A program made the translations under genes and the position numbers. Positions 49,744 through 61,043 of a stretch of DNA of 64,000 nucleotides are shown piece by piece (positions within the stretch are counted from its first letter, which is position 1; the number at the start of each line of letters is the position of its first letter). The DNA lies in the NCBI RefSeq assembly GCF_032854445.1, contig NC_088303.1, positions 20,529,501 through 20,593,500 on the forward strand. The letters are read 5' to 3'. The notes under the pieces were generated by a model. It worked only from the letters and a program-made list of their open reading frames with translations, had not been told where the DNA came from and did no database searches. The DNA comes from Liolophura sinensis. Its lineage: Eukaryota; Mollusca; Polyplacophora; Chitonida; Chitonidae.

Positions 49744-52700
49744 CAGAGTGTGTCCTGTCCCAAGTTGGCCACACGTGACAGTCACGAACATTTTTGTTCT
49801 TAAGACAAGATACGGTTGTGAAGTGACAAAAAGGCAAGTCCTCAAATTGTCTCCTGGCTACAGAGCCATAAAAGGGACATTGGGGTTGTTGTTTTTTGTT
49901 ATCTATGTGCTTTTTATTTCTTTCATTTTTGCAGTTGAATTTTTTTTTTAAGCAGGCCTAAAAACTCCCAGAAAAATAGATTGGGTTGGATTTTTTTCTT
50001 TTTTTTTCTCAAGCAGAGGGAAAAAAAGGAAAAACTCTCAGAAAAAGATCACGGCCCCGAGATAAAAAGCCAATCAGATTACGTTTTGCTTTGCTCTTTT
50101 CTTGAAACACTCATGTATGTGACATTATCATTGGATAATTATCTGGAGGCTCGAGATAACTAAGTTTGGCCCCGAGATGAAAAACCAATCAGATTACGTT
50201 TTGCTTTGCGCTTTTCTTGAAACACTCATGTATGTGACATTATCATTGGATAATTATCTGGAGGCTCGAGATAACTAAGTTTGGCCCCGAGAGAAAAAGG
50301 CAATCATTTGGCCAAAGTTTTCTCGATTTAGACAAAACCACGAACCAAGTTAATTGACCTTGGGACTCTTTTTTGTTTTTGGGCTTACAAAAAAGATAGA
50401 AAAGGTATGACTGCAGAAGTGGAAAAAATAAAGAAAAAGGGTGGGGGTGGGAGGGGAGAACTGCCATATCCCTTTTACGGCTCCATTCCAGGTTCATCTG
50501 AAGTACTTATTTTTTAGCAGTCAAATTTTTGACATTCTGTCTTTTAACTGGGCTGTTAATTAGGGGTGAGACTGCAATTTGACATCATCCCATTGCAGGA
50601 CAAGACAGCTGTTACCAAGTGGCTTTTTTTTCTTGTTTGAATCCACCTGGACTAACAGATGGCCAGTCACATCTGTTGTCTGTAATGTGAATCCTGACGT
50701 CTGATTAACTGTTAGTATTTATTGAAAATGACTTCAAGTTCAAACAGCAGATGTATCATCAGTCCTACCTGTGCCCTTGAAAGTGTATTTTTTGTTGTCT
50801 CTATGGCAACAGACGTTTTGCTCTAGATGTTAAATTAAAGAGTTTCTGTTACCTATCACTGATCACTGTGTAGGAATATGAGATGTTAAGGTTTTTCTCT
50901 GGTCTTTTTTCACCGTAAAATAAATGTGAAACTTATGTTCACCCTGTTAAGAGATCTTCCATCATGTCCATTCAAACCGCTAAATAGACAAATTATCAGC
51001 AGGAATATCTCTGAATTGAAACTGCAGTCAACTGCAGTATAGGAATCCTTACACAGAAAGTTTGACTTTTGAACCAAATATTTCTTCATACTTAAGAATG
51101 AGTAAGTTCTTTGCCGAAATACTGTAGGAAATATACTGGTGAAAAACTGATGGAAGGTAATGTTTTTGTATTGCATACTAGATATACAGTGTAGCTATCT
51201 CTTTGAATATTGTTGCACGCAAAGCTGTTGCATTTCTCTGAAGATCACGGTTACATATTGGATTTTGAGTCTCGCACGAAGAATATGTACATTCCAGTGT
51301 GAACAGCGTGTGTTTATGATACATGACAGTTTTAGTGCATGCAGGCTTGCTGTGACTATATCAGGCCCATGAACAACAAAGTTACACGTGTCAATCCTGC
51401 TTCCACTGATTCAGCTGTGGCTTCAGGTCTGCAGGTATGGAGAAGGGCAGTGGTTTATTCCGGGTATCCCATTTTCTTCTACCCATAATTCTGACTCCCA
51501 TCATAGAAGTGAAACATCCTTGAGCACGGAATTAAACATCAGTCAAATAACTACATGAATACACATTTTTTGTAAATTTCTAGTCATTTCTTTTTCCATA
51601 GTTTCACTGTATATATAAAGAAAGATATATCCAATAAAATATGTTTTTAAAGACAACTGAATTTGGACTTACAAGTGGTTTTTGTTGTCTCAGCATTATC
51701 AAACAAACACATGTATCAATGTTGATGTAAAGTGCTGGAATCGACTGCACAAAACTTATTAAGTTCAGTAGTTAAAATCATACAAAAGTCTTCTAAATTA
51801 CTCAAGTTTGTAGTCTAACATGGAGTGTTTCTTAAGTATGGTAAAGATTTTGCTTAAGCAACTTACGTTTACATGTACTTAAGCAGAAAATCCAAGGAAC
51901 TTTTGGCCAAAAAGGGCCAAGAACTTGGAGACATGTGGAAGTAATGGATGGAGTTGTCCGTAAAGAATATGCATTGTGCAACTCTGATGTGACATATTTG
52001 TGTTAAATACCGTGCCCCTTGACTACACAGGCCATAAGTGTTGTCTACCTGTATACATGTCGATACGATTCACCTTTCATCCTTATTTGCATTACGATAC
52101 TAAAATTTAATGGATTGGTTCACGGCACATGGCTAGTCCTTCCACCGAATTTCGTCAAAATCCTTACATATTTTAGGGTGTTTTAGACTCCGCGTTCGTG
52201 TTTCATTTGAAACATGCAGTTCTAGTTCTTGTTCGATAGGCCTACATAGATACAGCGGTGATGATGAAATCTTTCCGTGGTTGCTATGGTAACTAGCTAG
52301 CAAATATCTGTCTTATATCTACTATATAAATAGAAATATATTTGCTCGAATGAATAATGGCTCTCCTGAACCCTTGTTCGGTAAAATTGTTGACATACGC
52401 GAAAAAACGCCCGCAAAAACTTAGCCACATTGCGGTGGTAATAAACAATTTGTATGAGCTTAGACAACATCTATAAAGGTCAGAGTGTTCAATCCATGTG
52501 TATAGCGTGCTAGTGGTTTAACTCTCTGTCGTACTGTGGTACGCTGACATGTACATGGTGTCAAGCATGGCTTCAGAAAACAATGGCAAATCTGCCCATG
52601 TCACTTCAACACAACAGTTCACAAATGTTTTGAAAAAAATGTATCTTGTGACAAAAAGTAATAATAATTAAGCATTACAACCATCATCCATGTTGACTTC

Positions 52701-52979
52701 TGGTTAAGTAAAAACAATGCGCCTTTTTATTATAGAGGTATACCCCGGTTTGAAAGGAGACCCTGGCAGATGGGTTGCGCGTAAAGGTTTTACTCTAGTT
52801 GGTTCGTTGCGCTTTACGCCAGACAGTTTCCTTGATATATGCAACAGATTCGAAGATGTTTAATAAAAATTCTTCAAAATAACACACCCCCTTCTTTATT
52901 CCGATCTCACTTAATAGCCGATCTTTCGAATCAGCACGCATTGGTTAATGAATCCTGGTGGACCAGCTGAAGAACCAGT
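49744..52979. other. Tail-to-tail intergenic region between RANGRF and the SLC17 gene
   Basis: No gene recognised. It holds a 115-bp tandem duplication at 50053-50295 and a degenerate SINE body fragment at about 51470-51550. The right end is probably SLC17 3' UTR. Confidence 0.6.
50053..50295. repeat. 115-bp tandem duplication, two full copies plus a partial third
   Basis: Units begin at 50053, 50168 and 50283 with GGCCCCGAGA. The first two are almost identical over CAATCAGATTACGTTTTGCT, ACACTCATGTATGTGACATT and GGAGGCTCGAGATAACTAAG. Such near-identity means a recent duplication. Confidence 0.95.
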
Positions 52980-55900
52980 TCAATGTGTTCGTCTAGTACT
53001 TCCAGTGTCTCCCTCCACTTCCATTTCCAAAGGTTGATATTTGGCCCAGTTTTGTTCTTCAGCACTTCCGAGCAGACTGAATATCAGCGTAGCTACCACG
53101 CATAAGACAGTGCATATGATAAATATCAGCTGCCATTGTTCTCGAGTGCCCTTAAACACATAGACAAGAACGTGTAAAGCAGGTTAGAGGATTGTATTTG
53201 AAGAAGATAGTGCGGATCGAATAGACTGTCATAAATTACAGTTTAAATAACCTCCAAAAAAAACTGGATTCTTCACAATGCTTAACGGTACATGTGTTAT
53301 AACGTTGGTAAACGTGGTTATATTCCTTCAGAAGATAGACAGTTTATTTATTTGCTTGCTGTTTTACGCCGTACTCAAGAATATTTCACTTATACGACGG
53401 CGACCAGCATAATGGTGGGAGTAAATCCACGATCCTCCCACGTACGGCCGGAGAGGAGGCCAGCATGAGGTGGACTTGAACTCACAGCGACCGTATTGGT
53501 GAGAGGTTCCTGGGTCATTACGCTGCGCTATCGCGCGAACCAGCTGAGCCACGGAGGCCCCGACAGACAGTATAAAACGAAGATGGCAGAAGAAGGAATA
53601 CTGGCTGAGATGTGAAACTGTTATGTTATAAATCACTGGGATCGAAGATTTTTTTTTTGCTTGTGAGGACCATCACGTTGCAAGAAAAGTAATCCTAAAA
53701 CCATAATTTCTTACCCTGAATGCAAGAACGCTTTTGTCATTGGTAAATATATGCGGTAAGTGTTAGTTCTCACCTTCTTTCTCGGATAGTGAATTGTAAG
53801 AACAGTCTCGTCCAGGCATTCGACTTTGGCAAACAATGGTGTTCCTACAGCTTATCACACGCTGTCGAATGCGCGAACTAATTTACCTTCCATATTTGTT
53901 TTTCGACGCGAGTGAACCACTTGGTGGACAATGGACTCGCCTCGAACAATAGAGTTATGTTGTAAGAGAAAGAAGAGAATGACTTTTAGTTTGACCACGG
54001 TTTTCTGTCTTGTCTATACGATCACCAGTATTTGGGTCAGGAAACAGAATTGATACATGTTTGGAGTAAACAGAAATAAAACAGCCGCATATTAATATTT
54101 ATAAATGGTAGTCCGGCTATGAGCATCAGCTGAGCATGTTGCTGTATAGTCACATCGTTGTACACAGATCTCTAACAAGCATTCTTCTAGGATTGTTGTT
54201 GCAATGCGTGACCCTTATCCGTGTTTGAGCTTGTTGAATAATATATGCGGCTATATGTCAAAACCCACAGAAGAAGACCAAACGGTCATAATTTGATCGG
54301 ACATGGAAGAAACGGCTCGAAAGGAAGAAAAAACCGTTCTTTGCATGTCGGACTGACAGATGGGATGCAAAGCTACATTCGCCCCACACCAATCAGTGGG
54401 GAACTGATAAGAACACGTAGATCCAACGGGAAACGTGGAGTTTGCAAATTTTGGACGGATCTAACGGGAACTATTTGTACTGGAAAAGTGGAATATTGTA
54501 CCAGGTTGAAATTCAGGGGGGGTGGGGGGGGGGGGGGTAGCTTAAAGTACAGCAGGGGACTCAAACGACTATAATTTCATCCAGAATCGACGCAACAAAC
54601 CAAAAACACGAGGTTGATCTGTTTGCTTACATCTTGTCGCGGCGAAGCCAAGTATCTAATTTCAATTCAGTACCATGAAACGTTTTGAAAAAAAAAACAA
54701 CCCTGAAACCTGTTTATGTCTACAAATGGACGAAACTGACCGAAACTGGAACAATTAACGGTTTTGTGACGGACCTCCAAAAGGGGGTGCAAACCTAGTC
54801 CCCTCACCGCAGTTACCGGTATGAGACTAATAAGTATATGCTGGCCCAACGTCAAAGGCGGGGTTTGCAACTTGGGGACATATATGTATATGTACACGTT
54901 TTTATGTATACTCACGTCTGCTGTGAGAACTGTTACCCCTAAAGGAACAAGAATTCCCGCGATGCCACTTACTGTCAACAGAGCACCCACTAGTACACTG
55001 GCATACCTAGGGAAGACAAGTGGTAAGCAATCGTCTCAAGATAGAATCAAGATCAAAACGTTGTCATCCTATAAACCCAGAAGTTGTTATCCATGAGCAA
55101 ATGTGTTGTTCGCTCACAACTACCACTTTCTAAATACCAATCAAAGCTATTATGACTGAATGCATGCTTTGGATTTTACGTCGTACATATGACGACGAGA
55201 AGTCATTAGGTATGTGTACACATACTGTTCTCTTGTGGCAGGGCGAGTCTGTGCCGCCAAAAGTGCTGCCACCGAGGACATCTAACATGACACCCACCCA
55301 GTCATATTATACTAACACCGGGTCAACCAATCCTGTTTCCTTTCTCTGACCTCTCAGTTCTGAGCGCCAAGCAAGGCAGCAACACATACCATTTTTAAAG
55401 TCTTTGGTATGACCCGCCGCAGGTTTGATCAAAGGTGTACCCACTTCGCAAGGTCAATAATCACAAGACCAATTTCCAAAACACTTAACGTCAAAGGCAA
55501 ACCACAGAAGAAAAGAAATCTGAACCAAAGAGTTATGTAACGAAAAATCAATTTTTCAATGATGCCGTAAGGATTCGAGAAATGGTCTGGCCGTGTAGTT
55601 AATCAGTGTGTGATCAGAAATTTAATATGATTTGTAGGTGTAAACTATTGCGTCAGTTAATTTTAATTCTTCAAGTCACCAAAACAGAATTATCGTATAC
55701 AGTGATTGAGTGATGCTTGGCGTTTAACGATGTACTTAAAAAAAATTTCAGTTATATGACGACGAAGGAATCCTTTGAGTGCATGCAATGTGCCTCCTTG
55801 TTCTAGGAAGGATTTCAACGGCTCTTGCATCTAGTGCTGGTTCACTGAGATGAGTTACCGAAGGAAACCAGTCGTTGTACTATCCCTATCTCCGTTAAAG

Positions 55901-58900
55901 CTGAACGCCAAACGTGGAAGCTACAGGTTGCTTTTTCAAGGTCTTAGGTGTGCCCCGACCCAGGATTGACCCTGGATCTACCGCCCCCGACGCTCTACAA
56001 ACTGAGCTATCGAGGGGTCGTTACCGTACACAGCGTGTAGTCTAGACTAACCTCGGAGCTATGTCCACGATATTGACACGTAACGTTACCATGGCTGACG
56101 CCGATAATGTTGACCTGAGAACTAATAGAAAGACAGCCAGATCTCGTCCATTTTCGTCCAGGAACGAGAGTCCAAGTAAACACGATGCCGGTAGTAAGTA
56201 ACCTACATCCACACCAAGGAAAGCAGTTGACATTTAACAAGTTTTACATGTTGAGGTTTTAGATTTTTCTCACTGTCACTACATGCACAGCCAATTAGAA
56301 GAAATCTATACGCCCACAATTAAGCAGCGGTATAAGTAAGGATTTTTCATTTCTAATTTGATTAGTGTTTAACGTCGTTCTCAAACAGGCTTCACGTTTT
56401 CCAGGTTATGTATTATTTGTGGAACCAGGTACTGGCAAACATTTTGACCAAAAACCGCAGTAAAACTAAAGTAAAGTAAACAGCTGGATTTGAACATGGG
56501 CCTCAATGGCCAAGGTTTGGTATGCTGTGGTCAACACTTCAGTGACTGAGAAACACTTCAGTGACTGAGCAACACTTTAGTGACTGAGCAATACTTCAGT
56601 GAATGAGCAACACTTCAGTGACTGAGAAACAATTCAGTGACTGAGCAACACTTTAGTGACTGAGCAACACTTCAATACACAATAGTCTTTGAACATTGTT
56701 GATACGTTTATATATGCATATAAGTTGACGTAAAACATACTCACCTACTGCCAAAAATATCTTTCTTGTGATGGTCGGGGAAAACACCTGTTTTTGGCCC
56801 ATATAGTCGGAGAGGTAACCGAAGATGAGCATCCCTGTAAACCTTCCAATCGGAGGTAAAGCGGAAAACAGTCCGTTCTAGAGGAAAGCAAATAGGCTAT
56901 GTCAACAATATTTTATTGTTTTATTATTATTATTTTTTTTTTTTTTTTGGCTTTACCTCGAAAACACGACTTGTTATCGCGATTCGGGTCGGGTCTACAA
57001 ATCGTACGGGATTAGTTCATAGTTGTTAATTATGTTGCATTTTTTATTTTTATCCCAAGGGATCTTCTGAGGGCAAAGTAACAAGCAGTGTGAACAAAAC
57101 AAACATCCTTTGTGGAATTGCGTATATTTTACGAAATAGAGAATAGAGAAATGTCTGCATACGATACGTGCATTTACAGCACGCAAATCCACTTTATTAC
57201 TTCAAGATATATACGCCATGATATAGAAATTCTCCGCTATATATAGTCTCTTTAACCCATAATTGTTCTTCTTAAAGAATAATCTTCAGCAGAGTAAACC
57301 ACCGCCCAAGTACTTGACAAACCTCCTGACGTCAGTTTACGGTGGGATTATCGCTCAATTCGAGCTCACGATCCCTTTGGTCAAGAGCCCGACAGTTGTA
57401 CCGGATCAGCGTTTCATCTTAATGTCCGGGTCAGCGAGGATCCCAGAATGTGTTGGATGGTTTCAACGAAGGGTGTGGTCCTACCTGTTCGACATGGTAA
57501 GCCAGCACGTCCCTCATGTACAACGGTAAAGTCGTTCCAGCCACTATCTGGTTCGTGGCGTTCACAAACTGGCAAAACAAGCATGCCATTAACGGAAGTG
57601 ACGTCACCACTTGTTTCCATGGCGGCTGGGTCACCTGGTGAGGAATAAGAAAAAGGTGGAAATTTGTGTCTGGTATATAGGGCGGGGATAAGGACAACTT
57701 CCATGCATTCCTTTGAAACCTGCGTAAGGTTTTGGACAAAGGGATACCAAGTTATACACTGTACATGCTTTAAGCCTATTACACTGTATTCCTGCACCAG
57801 GATGCCCCAAAAGGACGAGGCCTTGGGGATGCCCGAGACCTGCTTCCTCTGCATTGTTTAAATGTTATTGTATGTTATTAGTGACAACACGGCGCTTTGA
57901 GTAATTCTAGACCAGTGACGTCTAATAAATTGCAATTAACATAACTGCATTTTTTAACCTAATTCTGCTTAGCCCATGGTGCTGGGGGCAGGGGAGGTGT
58001 AATTTGCTGCTGTTTAAGCATTCACCTGAACATTAAGAATAAAACCATGAGGTAAATTGACAAGAGCTCGGATTTCAAAAGTCACGTGCTCGTTATTTGC
58101 CAATTATCGAACTGTTGTCGATGTTCTTGTTTTACCCTCTATGCTGACAGTGTTATATTCCATTTACTTTATGGCTAGTTGTCTCTGAGTATATTGCATT
58201 TGCTTGAGTAACTTCACATTTGCCTTGAGGGTTCTGATGCCATCAAAGCCTCACAAACAATGACAACTGTGGAATGTAGAATTGGAATGAAGGATTTAAA
58301 ACTCACTTAATATATTGTAGCGACTGGGAGGCTATACCGGAGAATGATCCGCTCAAATTTTGGAATTAGGCAATTCAAATTTAACTATCTGTATTTGTCC
58401 TCCAGCAGCTGATTTTCTGATTTAGCGAAATAATTAATTTTCTTGGTGGTTCCCTTTCTACCAGAACAAATAAAATTAGTGCATTAATGAACATTGCTAT
58501 ATATGGCAAAGTTCGAGCGACATAGTCTCCCACGTTTCATTCCATTCTCGGTGTCAAAGAAATACTGAATATGTGTGCGTCATCCTGTTGAAAGATTTGT
58601 AATATTGACGCCATATACATGTTCCTGATTGACAGTTCGCTGACCGTGAATGTCGGATGGTTAAACCCATTTCGTGTATGTTGGGCTGCAGATTGTCACA
58701 AAGCTTGCGAGTGACCCTGGTTTAGACAGAGCACTCCACCATTCTCAAACTATAAACCACCGTCGTGAGTGGAAAAAAGGAAATAAATTTGTTAAAGAGA
58801 CTATATATCGGAGATCTTTGACAAAAAATTGAACAGTGGGTATCCAGTAAAAATTTTGATACCATTTCATTATAGACCAAATGATTTGTTAACATAATTT

Positions 58901-60956
58901 ATAAAAAAAATTATAAAGCGCACAATGATTTGTTCGAACTTTAGAAGCACTTTTGTACTATAAATAGTACAGGCACGAGTCTGGCATTTGCCTAAAGGCA
59001 ATAGTTTGAACTATTCTTGGTAAATAAAACAAAATATTTAAACAGTGAATACGGAATTTTTGCCAAACTCTTGGGTGTAGCCTCTTTAGAGAGTGCCTAC
59101 CTTAATTTTATGTGAAGACGGAATGTCGTTGAGAATGTAAAGTTTTTCGCATTCCGTGATCCTTGGGTGAGTCTCAGGAGAATTGTGAATACATAGGAGC
59201 AGCCACAAGATCCATAAAACACTAGCGCCACCTGGAGTTAAAAATACTCGTCAAATATAACACGTCAGTGTATTTACCCCTAGAATTTTACAATTTGCTT
59301 ATCGACAGAAAAAATTAAGAAAAAAAAAACATATTGTACTTTTTAAATGTAAGTCTCATAAAGTTTGCACGCAACAACATTTGTAGGACATAAGTCGTGC
59401 AAATCGCATCACGCCAAGCACGTCACAAATCTACTGATATAGACTACAGCCGAGCTGACGAGAGCTTAATTTGAACTCGAGATCTGATACAGTCTATCCA
59501 AAGCACTTGGCCAGCAAGGGGCCTTGAAAAGGGGAAACAAAAACTTGATAACAGGACTGTTTTCTAATTTTACTAAATGGTGATATCCTCTCTAGCCACA
59601 GTATAGTTTTCCAAGGCCATCTTGTTCAACAACTCGTGAAAGCTGACATCAGAAACTCAAAGTTTCACAAGTGAATTGCACGATCCTTCATCTGATTGGT
59701 GGTTGCAAACTTTAAGGTCATCTGTAAAAGGAAACGCTTGTACTACTTGTCGAAAACCCATGCTGCAATTTTTGATATTCTACAGAGTGCTGATCAAAGC
59801 AAAATTTTGAGCGAGCCTTCATATATGGGTGAAACGGCAAGAAACCATATCTGCACAAGTTTCAAGGCATGGCGGTTCATATCACCCTAAAATGTGAAGT
59901 GTCCGAGGTAAAACAGGACCGAAACGGAAACCTTGCTAAATCTGGCAGTGAACGCCAGTCGAGGAGGTCACAAATGTGCGCATTCTTAATGTGTATCTGT
60001 GACATAGCTCATGAATACCGTACAAAAATTACACACCGAAGGCATAGAAAACTAGCGGCCATCCTCCTAACCACTGTATTGTGCACAATATTCCAGAAAA
60101 TCCGAAAGCGATAATATTCCCAACGTTGCTGCCTGCAAAAAGAGAAAACCATACTTACTACTATACCATTTCATGTCAAGGTACATCAGACTAAGCGCAC
60201 CAAGAAAGCCAAAGATCATTAGAAACATTATTCAACGTTATGCGGGGACTTTCATATCATGTAATGCCAACTAACATCTTATTACCAAGAAAGTGAAAGG
60301 CTTAGTTCATTAGAAACGCTATTCAACGTTATGGCTGTGGGGTTAGTGCTGAGGGAGAACCCTATTTACATACAAAAAATAATAAATTCTAAAAAAATAA
60401 AAAGAACAATTCTTACAGGTAGCTGTGGGTTACATTTTGATGAAAGTGTATGTACTTGACCCAAAAAACGCTATGATACATCCACAATTTGTGATGCAAA
60501 TGTATAGCTGGAAATATTGGCCTACCTGCCCAAGAGTAGGATATAAGTTTAACTTTATCACTAACTGGGGCCCATTTGTTCAGGATCTCTTGCATTGCCG
60601 GAGAGACTGGGCCCTGTGGAAACAAAAGACCAATTGCATAAGGAATATATTTAACCATAATTATGTAAAAAAAATATGCAATGATGTTAATTGAAATATT
60701 TTAGACCTCACTGGTCTAGAATTACTCAAAATGCCGAGTTGTCATCGTCAGCCACGTCAGCGGTTCTCTTTCGCTTCACTGCGGAAGGACCCTTGACTAA
60801 AATGGATGAGTTGAACACTGGAGGTAGTTAGACACAGTGACAGGTTATACTTAACTATGTCATTCATTGGAGTCGCTCGGCATATACCTTCAGTCACATA
60901 CTATGTAAGTCATATAAGTAAAAAATTCTTAACCACAGGGTTTAACACCAATGAAA

Positions 60957-60991
<35 letters not shown>

Positions 60992-60996
60992 ATTAA

Positions 60997-61043
<47 letters not shown>

